Shown here in pieces: positions 24,643 through 30,900 of a DNA stretch of 30,900 bases. Origin of the DNA: Pseudoselenomonas ruminantium (GTDB lineage Bacteria; Bacillota; Negativicutes; Selenomonadales; Selenomonadaceae); NCBI GenBank assembly GCA_002373045.1, contig DFHU01000056.1:1-30900 (forward strand). The letters are read 5' to 3'. The notes below the pieces were generated by a model. It was not told the origin of the DNA and did no database searches. It saw only the letters and a list, made by a program, of their open reading frames with translations. The position numbers and the translations under genes were made by a program. How positions within the stretch are numbered: the first letter of the stretch is position 1; every line of letters starts with the position of its first letter.

Positions 24643-25644
24643 TCAGCCACGGTTTACGATATTGCCGATATGCTTGAGCATAATCGACAGCGTCCCATCT
24701 TCATTGTTATGGAACTCCATGAACTCCGTGTTGTCAAAATACTCCGAGGGAATCGTCAGCTCAATGCCCGTATCGGTCTTGAGCTTATGCTTGCACATCT
24801 TCTTGATGGTGGCTTCCTGGTCCATCTTCACGGGCTCCGTAAAGCCCGCCTCTTTGATGGCATTGTCAAAATCCGCCTGCATGGAAGGATTTTCCTTGAA
24901 GATTTCCTTGCCAGCTTCCACCAAATCCAGCTCATCGGTATTCTGCATGTTTTCCGTTACATAGCTCTTGACTGCCGCTTCGGTGGCCACCTTGTCCTGC
25001 CCATAAGCCTCGGCGACTTTCGCCGCCGTCTTGCTGAGGTTCTTGATGGCCTCCTTGGGCGAAGGAGTCAGGCTGCATTCCAAGAGGATTTCGGGGAATA
25101 CCAGAATGCTGTTGCCGTCAATGGTGTATTTTTTCGCCGTGACCGAGATTTCCTTGCTCTCCGTGTCGATAAAGGCAAATTCCTCCATCTTCTGCGAAAG
25201 ATTCGGCATAATCGAATAATGATTGATGATTTCGTTCTTGATGCCTGTTTCCGTCTGATTGACCTGATGGGTATAGCCGATATGGCTGTTTGACTTGAAA
25301 ATCACAATCTGCCTTCTATCGTCAATGCGCACATCGGCCACAATCACATCACTCGAAGCCATTTCCTCGGCATGGACGAAAGCATCTTCGAGTTTCTTGG
25401 CAAGTTCCTTGGAAAACGGCACAAAGCTCATTTCACCGCTCAGATATTCCTTGACGAGCTGGGCGCAATGGCTGTCGTCATAAAATGTTCCTGGCTTGGC
25501 ATCCTGGCTGCCCCAGGATTTTTCGATATGCTTGAGCAGGAAGGTTTCAATGCTGTCCTGCACCGTAAGTTCTTCATCCGAATACACCGTCATGCCGGAG
25601 TTGAAATCGAGTATATGTAAAATCGCTTTATCAATTATTACCAT
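24643..25644 (-). CDS. Nucleoid-associated protein, NA37/YejK (NdpA) family
   Basis: 333 residues. The opening VIIDKAILHILDFNSGMTVY and the EETFLLKHIEKSW-like segment (IETFLLKHIEKS) match the 37-kDa nucleoid-associated family (PF04245-type), whose E. coli member YejK binds DNA and topoisomerase IV. The middle segment QVNQTETGIKNEIINHYSIM is also family-like. I recognise it by pattern and cannot confirm it by search. ATG 25644 has AGGTG 4 bases upstream. The gene overlaps the preceding unknown gene by 14 bases and is followed closely by hflX. Confidence 0.7.
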   Translation of the reverse strand: MVIIDKAILHILDFNSGMTVYSDEELTVQDSIETFLLKHIEKSWGSQDAKPGTFYDDSHCAQLVKEYLSGEMSFVPFSKELAKKLEDAFVHAEEMASSDVIVADVRIDDRRQIVIFKSNSHIGYTHQVNQTETGIKNEIINHYSIMPNLSQKMEEFAFIDTESKEISVTAKKYTIDGNSILVFPEILLECSLTPSPKEAIKNLSKTAAKVAEAYGQDKVATEAAVKSYVTENMQNTDELDLVEAGKEIFKENPSMQADFDNAIKEAGFTEPVKMDQEATIKKMCKHKLKTDTGIELTIPSEYFDNTEFMEFHNNEDGTLSIMLKHIGNIVNRG

Positions 25645-26341
25645 AATGCACCTGATCTTTCTGTTCTACTGCCCATTTTCGCACTTGCTGCAAACGGGTG
25701 GGCATGCGGCTGCTCAGTTTTTCTTCCAGCTCCCGCAGGTCACCGGAGTCAAAGTCATAATTTACATCGGGGATATTCCAAATCCGCGCCTCGGAGAAGA
25801 ATTCATCCCGATAGATATTGTAGTAAACCGTAAAACTGCTCGCCAATGTAAAATCCACATAATCAATGACGATATAGGAACCATTGTTGATTTTGACGGG
25901 TTCCGCCGGGCGGATAAAGAGTTCAAACCCCTCATTTTCCGCAGGCAGTTCAAGGCCATACTGCCATTCCGGCAGGTTGAGTCCCTTGACAATACTGCTG
26001 AGGGTTGCCGGATTGAACTGCGCCATATCCCGGAGCACCTGTTCAAACTGCGCGGTCAAAAGTTCCTCAAACACAGAAAGCTTCGCCGTGATAAACTCAA
26101 TGCGGGCAAACTCAATCAGCCCGATTTTCAGCCGCACCTTGTACTCATGAGTTTCCTCATGAAAGTAGACGATGGCACTCTTATGCCATTCCTCATTGAC
26201 ATAGGCATACAAATCATATTTATCCTTGCCGATGACCGGCTCCCGCTTTAAGGTAAAGCCATGCCACTCCTCCGGCAAGCCGGCCATATATTCCCAGCCT
26301 TCTGTTTCCTCTTTGATTTTGGCGATGGTTTCATCCTTCAT
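25631..26341 (-). CDS. Unknown soluble protein paired with the NA37-like gene
   Basis: 236 residues; I do not recognise a family. It is acidic and rich in tryptophan and tyrosine near the N-terminus (EGWEYMAGLPEEWHGF). It alternates beta-like segments such as HEYKVRLKIGLIEFARIEF and YIVIDYVDFTLASSFTVYY, with no signal peptide, membrane segment, or cysteine/histidine cluster. The 14-base overlap with the NA37-like gene implies coupled translation and a shared role. It is the first gene after the tRNA-Lys terminator; I see no clear promoter in the 30-base gap, so read-through from the tRNA promoter is possible. Confidence 0.7.
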   Translation of the reverse strand: MKDETIAKIKEETEGWEYMAGLPEEWHGFTLKREPVIGKDKYDLYAYVNEEWHKSAIVYFHEETHEYKVRLKIGLIEFARIEFITAKLSVFEELLTAQFEQVLRDMAQFNPATLSSIVKGLNLPEWQYGLELPAENEGFELFIRPAEPVKINNGSYIVIDYVDFTLASSFTVYYNIYRDEFFSEARIWNIPDVNYDFDSGDLRELEEKLSSRMPTRLQQVRKWAVEQKDQVHYGNN

Positions 26342-26371
26342 CTTTGTCCCTCATTGCCGATAACACAAGAA

Positions 26372-26398
26372 AAGCTCTCAGGCTATGCCTAAGAGCTT
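26372..26398 (-). terminator. Terminator after tRNA-Lys
   Basis: AAGCTCTTAGGC-ATA-GCCTGAGAGCTT on the minus strand (one mismatch), then TTTTCTTG. It may be partial, because the operon at 26341 has no obvious promoter of its own. Confidence 0.75.
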
Positions 26399-26410
26399 AC
26401 AATTTTCAAA

Positions 26411-26486
<76 letters not shown>

Positions 26487-26514
26487 GTTAGCCCTGTTCT
26501 CAAGGACATGTAAT

Positions 26515-26543
26515 ATAATAACACTTAGCTTTACACTCGTCAA
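26515..26543 (-). promoter_or_regulatory. tRNA-Lys promoter
   Basis: TTGACG (26538-26543), 17 bases, TATTAT (26515-26520) on the minus strand, about 29 bases before the tRNA. Confidence 0.7.
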
Positions 26544-26562
26544 GGGCTTTTTCAAAAAAAAA

Positions 26563-27351
26563 TCAAATAAAACTTTGCACCGCTTTTTCCATCACACAAC
26601 AATGGAAAATCTCTGTGCGGTTGGATACATCCATTTTCTTGGCTATCGAGGTTATGTGTTTCTTCACCGTAGCTTCAGCACAGAACAGTTTATCCGCAAT
26701 CTGCTGATTGGTCATGCCGCGGCAAATAAGCCCCGTAATCTGTCGTTCCCTGTCCGTAAGACCGAAACGCTCTATCAAAATTTTCTTAGCCAGTTGTCCC
26801 TTGGCATTTTGGGGATGGAATTCGTAAATACGACGAGTAATCAGGGGTTCGAGCAGGCGCATCCGGAACAGTTCCTTCTCATCAAAGTTGCCACTTTCTT
26901 TACGACGCAACAACCAGAATTTGCCTAAGAGCAGACCATGATGTACCAAAAACAATTTGCAGGCATAACTCATGCCCCATTCATTGCTAATCAGTTGACC
27001 AATTTCCGTATGGGATAAAAATTCATTGCTGAACATATCCGAATCGCGGAACACCAATGATTTTTTTTGCCACTCCAACGAGGTGTAAACGCTGGATTTA
27101 TGTGCCAGGTCAGCCGCCTTAAAAATTTCTGCGACGGTGGGAACGAATTTGGCATGGGGATATGCCATCGGTTCCAGACAATGTTTTTTGTCTGGTTCGT
27201 TCTTTACCACATAAGAAATACCGCAGTCAAAAGGAGCAACCTCACTCAGCACTTCGAACACTGTATGCCGGAATTCATCCACAGAGGCGGACATAATCCG
27301 CGTAAGTCCAGTAGACATCTGCCAGCATTCCTGTTCATTAAGTTGCAGCAT
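26563..27351 (-). CDS. LuxR-type transcriptional regulator
   Basis: 262 residues. A C-terminal LuxR/GerE helix-turn-helix lies at about 195-252: LTDRERQITGLICRGMTNQQ, IADKLFCAEATVKKHI, and then KKMDVSNRTEI. The N-terminal ~180 residues look GAF-like (FDCGISYVV early, HHGLLLGKFWLLRRKESGNF later, DEKELFRMRLLEPLI), so it may sense a small ligand. There is no receiver domain, so it is not a classical response regulator. ATG 27351 has AGGA 4 bases upstream. It appears monocistronic, with a promoter overlapping the preceding terminator. Downstream there is only a run of nine T with no hairpin. The target is unknown. Confidence 0.85.
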   Translation of the reverse strand: MLQLNEQECWQMSTGLTRIMSASVDEFRHTVFEVLSEVAPFDCGISYVVKNEPDKKHCLEPMAYPHAKFVPTVAEIFKAADLAHKSSVYTSLEWQKKSLVFRDSDMFSNEFLSHTEIGQLISNEWGMSYACKLFLVHHGLLLGKFWLLRRKESGNFDEKELFRMRLLEPLITRRIYEFHPQNAKGQLAKKILIERFGLTDRERQITGLICRGMTNQQIADKLFCAEATVKKHITSIAKKMDVSNRTEIFHCCVMEKAVQSFI

Positions 27352-27414
27352 ACATTCCTGCCTTTCTTGGGGAAATATGAAATTAACACATCACACACAT
27401 AACACAACAGATTC

Positions 27415-27443
27415 ATTATACGCTAAAAGAGCGGGTCTTGCAA
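27415..27443 (-). promoter_or_regulatory. Promoter of the LuxR-type gene, overlapping a terminator
   Basis: TATAAT (27415-27420) and TTGCAA (27438-27443) are 17 bases apart on the minus strand. The -35 is the 6-base loop of the terminator hairpin at 27427-27454. Confidence 0.5.
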
Positions 27444-27454
27444 GACCCGCTCTT
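27421..27454 (-). terminator. Strong terminator (perfect 11-bp stem)
   Basis: AAGAGCGGGTC-TTGCAA-GACCCGCTCTT, followed on the minus strand by TTTAGCG. It lies 160 bases past the hslO stop, so it ends either a long hslO 3' region or the candidate small RNA. Confidence 0.85.
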
Positions 27455-27531
27455 CTCTAAATATAATTCCTTTACCTGCAAAGCTTCCCCACTCTTGAAG
27501 GTATTTTGTGTCATCACTTCCCCAAGTGACA
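27421..27531 (-). ncRNA. Candidate small RNA between hslO and the LuxR-type gene
   Basis: A minus-strand promoter, TTGTTT (27561-27566), 17 bases, TATAAT (27538-27543), would start a transcript near 27531. The strong terminator at 27427-27454 would end it, giving about 105-110 nt. Inside are a small hairpin CACTTGGGGAAGTG and a stem ACCT...AGGT. I find no ORF with a ribosome site and do not match it to a known RNA family. It could instead be the hslO 3' untranslated region. Confidence 0.3.
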
Positions 27532-27537
27532 TTGGTT

Positions 27538-27566
27538 ATTATAAGGGGCTGTGACCGGAGAAACAA
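27538..27566 (-). promoter_or_regulatory. Promoter of the candidate small RNA
   Basis: TTGTTT and TATAAT with a 17-base spacer lie about 48 bases after the hslO stop, with no gene downstream before the next terminator. Confidence 0.4.
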
Positions 27567-27614
27567 TTACCCAAAAGTGGAAAAATTTTATTCAGATACT
27601 ACCAAAGTGGTATA

Positions 27615-28493
27615 TCAGCGCACTTTATCGGCAGCTGCCGCCAGTTCCTGCAGCTCCTCACCGGTAAATTCATACTTTTCATTGCAGAAGTGACAGGAAA
27701 CTTCCGCCTTGCCATCGGCAACCAGACTGTCCAAATCCTCTTTGCCCAAGCTGATAAGCACGTTAAAGAGCATTTCCTTGGAACAGTGGCACTTGAAGGC
27801 CAAATCCGTTTCCGACATATAGTTGATGTCAAAGCCCTGCAGCATTTCGGCAATGATGTCTTTGGCGGAATAGCCCTTCTCTACCATGTGGGAAACAGAG
27901 TTGACCTTCTGCAAATTGGCTTCGAGTTTGCTGATACATTCTTCCGTGGCATCCGGCAATGGCTGGATAAAGAAACCGCCCGCCCCGATGCACTTGAAGT
28001 CCGGATTCACCAGCACGCCCAAACCAATACTGGACGGTGTCTGCTCGGAAACATAGAGGTACTTGGTCAAATCGTCGGCAATTTCCCCATCGGTGATTTC
28101 GCAGCTGCCCGTAATCGGATTCTTCAGTCCTGTAAAGCGCGTCACGGATACTGTGCCGTTCGTGCCGACACCGCCACCCACATCAATCTTGCCCTTGTCG
28201 TTAAGCGGCAGGTTCACATGCGGGTTGCCCACATAACCGCGCACATAACCTTCCGGCGTAGCATCGGCAGTAACAATGCCCAGAGGGCCGCCACCGGCAA
28301 ATTTTACCGTCAGGGCTTCCTTATTCTTGAGGTTGGCGGCCAGCAGGAGCGCGCCTGTCATGGTGCGCCCCAAAGCTGCTGCCGCTACCGGATAGCAGTC
28401 ATGGCGGCGAATCGCCTCATTTACTAAATCCGTAGTCACTGCCGCATAAATGCGTACACCATCGGCCGTGGCTTTTACTAAATGGTCTTTCAT
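27615..28493 (-). CDS. hslO: Redox-regulated chaperone Hsp33
   Basis: Holdase chaperone switched on when four zinc-bound cysteines are oxidised. All four are present in the usual CxC and CxxC pattern: C235, C237 (FKCHCSKE) and C267, C270 (VSCHFCNEKYEF). The N-terminal domain is typical (AAALGRTMTGALLLAANLK, FAGGGPLGIVTADA, and GYVGNPHV). I chose ATG 28493 (MKDHLVKATADGVRIYA), with GAGG 9-10 bases upstream; an in-frame codon at 28592 would add a 33-residue unrelated leader across a terminator. 292 residues, normal length. Confidence 0.95.
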   Translation of the reverse strand: MKDHLVKATADGVRIYAAVTTDLVNEAIRRHDCYPVAAAALGRTMTGALLLAANLKNKEALTVKFAGGGPLGIVTADATPEGYVRGYVGNPHVNLPLNDKGKIDVGGGVGTNGTVSVTRFTGLKNPITGSCEITDGEIADDLTKYLYVSEQTPSSIGLGVLVNPDFKCIGAGGFFIQPLPDATEECISKLEANLQKVNSVSHMVEKGYSAKDIIAEMLQGFDINYMSETDLAFKCHCSKEMLFNVLISLGKEDLDSLVADGKAEVSCHFCNEKYEFTGEELQELAAAADKVR

Positions 28494-28507
28494 TAAATCT
28501 TTCCTCT

Positions 28508-28540
28508 CAAAAATAAAGGCCCTCCCCTGCGGGAAGGCCT
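28508..28540 (-). terminator. Terminator of the ribBA-ribH-yfcE unit
   Basis: AGGCCTTCCC-GCA-GGGGAGGGCCT on the minus strand, then TTATTTTTG. It lies 5 bases past the phosphoesterase stop. Confidence 0.85.
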
Positions 28541-28545
28541 GCTTG

Positions 28546-29106
28546 TCAATCAAACGTATAAGTTGCCAGAACTTCGTCCGTATCAATATCATAAATCGAA
28601 ATCATCTTTTTGTCCAGCACCGCAAAGGTATTGCGCTTGTCCTCCCGCTTGGAAAGAGCCGCCGAACCCGGATTCAAAAAGACGGTATTGCCCCGCTTTT
28701 CGAGCACCGTGGTATGGATATGCCCGCTGATAAAGAGGTCAGCTTTCAAGTGTGCCGCCAGTTTATCCTTTTCGGCATCCGTCATCACCGCATCGCCGTG
28801 GGTCACGATAATGCGCAACCCTTCAGCTACCACATAGGCATAAGGTGCTTCAATGGGCAGTTCCAGACAACTGGCATCCACAGAAGAATCACAGTTACCC
28901 TTGGCAATGATGACCGGCACTGGGCAGTTGTTGATTTTCTCTACCAGGCCGGCCGGATTATAGTCCGCCTTCATGGGATTGCGTGGCCCATGATAGAGCA
29001 CATCCCCGGCATGAAGAATCATATCCGCATCATGAAACTGCTTGTCAAAAGCGGTCTGCCATGCACCTTCATGGCCGTGCGTATCGCTGATAATGCCAAT
29101 TTTCAT
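28546..29106 (-). CDS. yfcE: YfcE-like metallophosphoesterase
   Basis: Two-metal phosphodiesterase of the YfcE/MJ0936 family. All metal motifs are visible over 186 residues: D8-x-H10 in IISDTHGH, GD in ILHAGDVLYHG, GNCD in IIAKGNCDS, THGD in IIVTHGDAV, and GHIH in LFISGHIHTT, closing with NPGSAAL. The physiological substrate of the family is unclear. It sits 24 bases after ribH, in the riboflavin operon, where a phosphatase step is needed; a role there is only a guess. Confidence 0.9.
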   Translation of the reverse strand: MKIGIISDTHGHEGAWQTAFDKQFHDADMILHAGDVLYHGPRNPMKADYNPAGLVEKINNCPVPVIIAKGNCDSSVDASCLELPIEAPYAYVVAEGLRIIVTHGDAVMTDAEKDKLAAHLKADLFISGHIHTTVLEKRGNTVFLNPGSAALSKREDKRNTFAVLDKKMISIYDIDTDEVLATYTFD

Positions 29107-29130
29107 TTGCTTTCAGCCTCCTAAATACAC

Positions 29131-29598
29131 TTAGCCGATTTTCTTCAGCAGGTTTGCCATTTCCATAGCGGCCATAGCAGCATCCGTGCCTTTGTTGCCG
29201 GCCTTCGTACCGGCGCGTTCTACAGCCTGCTCGATGTTTTCCGTGGTCACCACGCCAAAGATAGTCGGTACGCCCGTCTGCATACCAACCTGGGCAACAC
29301 CCTTGGAAACCTCGTTGCAGACATAGTCATAATGCGTCGTCGAACCACGGATAACAGCACCTAACGCGATAACGGCATCATACTTGCCGGATTCAGCCAT
29401 CTTCTTGGCCACAACGGGAATCTCAAATGCGCCCGGAACCCAGGCCACATCAATATCTTCGTCCTTAGCCTCATGGCGATGCAGGGCATCTAGCGCGCCG
29501 CCTAAGAGCTTGCTCGTAATGAATTCGTTAAAGCGGGCTACTACGATACCCACTTTCATATCTTTTGCCGTAATAAAGCCTTCAATAACATTAGCCAT
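29131..29598 (-). CDS. ribH: 6,7-dimethyl-8-ribityllumazine synthase
   Basis: Condenses the ribityl-uracil and dihydroxybutanone phosphate intermediates in riboflavin synthesis. Motifs are VARFNEFITSKLLGGALDAL, WVPGAFEIPVVAKKM and ALGAVIRGSTTHYDYVCNEV with the catalytic histidine in TTHYDY. ATG 29604 is only 2 bases from GGAGG, while ATG 29598 (MANVIEGFITAK) has an 8-base spacing and is preferred, giving 155 residues. It lies 25 bases after ribBA. Confidence 0.95.
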   Translation of the reverse strand: MANVIEGFITAKDMKVGIVVARFNEFITSKLLGGALDALHRHEAKDEDIDVAWVPGAFEIPVVAKKMAESGKYDAVIALGAVIRGSTTHYDYVCNEVSKGVAQVGMQTGVPTIFGVVTTENIEQAVERAGTKAGNKGTDAAMAAMEMANLLKKIG

Positions 29599-29623
29599 TG
29601 TCATTTCCTCCCAAAACTATAAA

Positions 29624-30835
29624 TTATTTTAAGGTGTCATCATTTAAGAGATGGCCCATCTTCGTCTTTTTGATGGTCAGATACTTCTTGTCGAACTTGT
29701 TGGCATGAATCATCAACGGCACACGCTCCGTGATGGTCAGGCCATAGCCTTCAAGTCCTGCACGCTTAGCCGGATTGTTGGTCATCAGGCGAATGCTCGT
29801 CAAGCCCAAATCCGCAAGAATCTGTGCGCCGATACCATAATCGCGCAGGTCGGGAGCAAAGCCCAGTTCCACATTGGCCTCTACCGTATCGCGTCCCTTG
29901 TCCTGCAGCGCATAGGCACGCATCTTATTGGCCAGACCAATGCCGCGGCCTTCCTGACGCATATAGAGGACTACGCCCTCACCGGCCTTTTCAATCTTTT
30001 CCAAAGCTGCATGGAGCTGGTCGCCACAGTCGCAGCGCAGGGAGCCCAAAGCATCGCCCGTCAGACATTCGGAATGCACGCGCACGAGCACATCCTTCTT
30101 GCCTTCCACATCACCCTTGACGATAGCCAGATGGCACTTGCCGTCAAGTTTGCTCTCGTAGGACTTAATGCGGAAATGACCGAACTTGCTCGGGAAATCC
30201 ACATCCGCCACCTTCTGCACAAAGGATTCCGTACGCTTGCGGTATTCAATCAGGGATTTTACCGTGATCATATGGAGATTGTGTTCCTTGGCGAACTCAA
30301 TGAGCTTCGGCGTACGCATCATGTGGCCGTCATCGTCCATGATTTCACAGCAAAGGCCTGCGGGATAGAAACCGGCCAGACGCGCCAAATCCGTGGTCGT
30401 TTCCGTATGACCGGCACGGCGCAGTACGCCGCCCTCTACGGAACGCAGCGGGAATACATGACCCGGACGGCGGAAGCTCGATGCCTTGGCCTTTGGGTCC
30501 AAGAGCAGGCGGATGGTCTGGCAGCGCTCGTAAGTGGAAATGCCCGTCTCCGTATCGTAAGCGTCAATCGACACCGTGAAAGCCGTCTCATGGTTATCCG
30601 TATTGTTAACCACCATCTGACCGATATTGAGCTCATCCAGGCGCTTGCCGTCAATCGGCGTGCAGATAAGTCCCTTGGCATAAGTAGCCATGAAATTGAT
30701 GTCTTCCGGCGTAACCGTAGCCGCAGCGACAATCAAATCGCCTTCGTTTTCGCGGTCCTCATCATCGACCACGACGACCATCTTACCATTTTTTATATCT
30801 TCGATTGCCTGTTCAACCGTTGCAAAATCTGACAT
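29624..30835 (-). CDS. ribBA: Bifunctional DHBP synthase / GTP cyclohydrolase II
   Basis: Supplies both precursors of riboflavin. The N-terminal DHBP synthase half (about 1-200) shows VVVDDEDRENEGDLIVAA and RPGHVFPLRSVEGGVLRRAG. The C-terminal GTP cyclohydrolase II half shows the zinc motif HSECLTGDALGSLRCDCGDQ, MRQEGRGIGLANKMRAYALQ and the TNNPAKRAGL element. 403 residues, full length. The ATG at 30835 has AGGAG upstream. The region up to 30900 holds only AT-rich sequence; any FMN riboswitch and ribD/ribE would lie beyond the window. Confidence 0.96.
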   Translation of the reverse strand: MSDFATVEQAIEDIKNGKMVVVVDDEDRENEGDLIVAAATVTPEDINFMATYAKGLICTPIDGKRLDELNIGQMVVNNTDNHETAFTVSIDAYDTETGISTYERCQTIRLLLDPKAKASSFRRPGHVFPLRSVEGGVLRRAGHTETTTDLARLAGFYPAGLCCEIMDDDGHMMRTPKLIEFAKEHNLHMITVKSLIEYRKRTESFVQKVADVDFPSKFGHFRIKSYESKLDGKCHLAIVKGDVEGKKDVLVRVHSECLTGDALGSLRCDCGDQLHAALEKIEKAGEGVVLYMRQEGRGIGLANKMRAYALQDKGRDTVEANVELGFAPDLRDYGIGAQILADLGLTSIRLMTNNPAKRAGLEGYGLTITERVPLMIHANKFDKKYLTIKKTKMGHLLNDDTLK

Positions 30836-30900
30836 ATTCTATCTCCTTCTAAAAACATAGTCAAATATACTCGAATATACATATCTAAGCACATTTAAAC

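Noticed and set aside
26545..26562. T-run after the LuxR-type gene as a terminator
   Set aside because: No stable hairpin precedes it on the minus strand.
29651..30832. A 393-codon plus-strand ORF opposite ribBA
   Set aside because: It mirrors the highly conserved ribBA frame, has no family motifs or operon context, and is a typical antisense shadow in moderately GC-rich coding DNA.
30836..30900. FMN riboswitch upstream of ribBA
   Set aside because: Only 65 bases are available and they show no RFN-element motifs; other riboflavin genes probably lie further upstream.

Overview
The window looks like a chromosome segment from a Negativicutes bacterium (Selenomonas/Mitsuokella/Megamonas-like). 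I infer this from Firmicutes-type gene order (ctsR-mcsA-mcsB-clpC-radA), ispH overlapping an S1 gene, and long HflX and NA37-type nucleoid proteins. No rRNA is present to confirm it. Every gene I can support lies on the minus strand, so transcription runs from high to low coordinates.

Layout in the direction of transcription. 30835-28546: ribBA, ribH and a YfcE-like phosphoesterase, ended by a hairpin terminator. 28493-27615: hslO (Hsp33). 27531-27421: a short stretch with its own promoter and a very strong terminator, a candidate small RNA. 27351-26563: a LuxR-type regulator. 26486-26411: tRNA-Lys(CTT) with its own promoter and terminator. 26341-21580: an unknown protein, an NA37/YejK-like nucleoid protein, an HflX GTPase with an N-terminal JAMM-like domain, and a methionine gamma-lyase-like PLP enzyme. 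21455-18900: a NagX-like membrane acetyltransferase and a secreted GH84 beta-N-acetylglucosaminidase.

18850-10708 is a visibly AT-richer island carrying a type I-E CRISPR-Cas system: array 2, a broken cas1 fragment, array 1, then cas3-cse1-cse2-cas7e-cas5e-cas6e. The interference genes look intact. No cas2 is present, and cas1 survives only as a frameshifted N-terminal remnant sitting where the leader of array 1 should be. The locus therefore looks able to interfere but not to acquire spacers by itself. The two arrays use repeats with the same stem but different loops. A 14-bp direct repeat flanks the cas3-cas6e block on both sides.

10596-9703 is znuA, a zinc/manganese-binding lipoprotein without transporter partners here. 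9573-4840 is the heat-shock operon ctsR-mcsA-mcsB-clpC plus an unlisted 44-residue membrane mini-ORF; radA, ispH and rpsA follow to 1412. The window ends inside a PDZ/radical-SAM/DUF512 gene (1320 to 1) whose N-terminus is encoded by a pair of palindromes.

Points most worth a second look: the cas1 remnant and array architecture, the JAMM-HflX fusion, the 14-bp repeats around the cas block, the candidate sRNA, the mini-ORF between clpC and radA, and a dispersed double-palindrome repeat found both inside and between genes.
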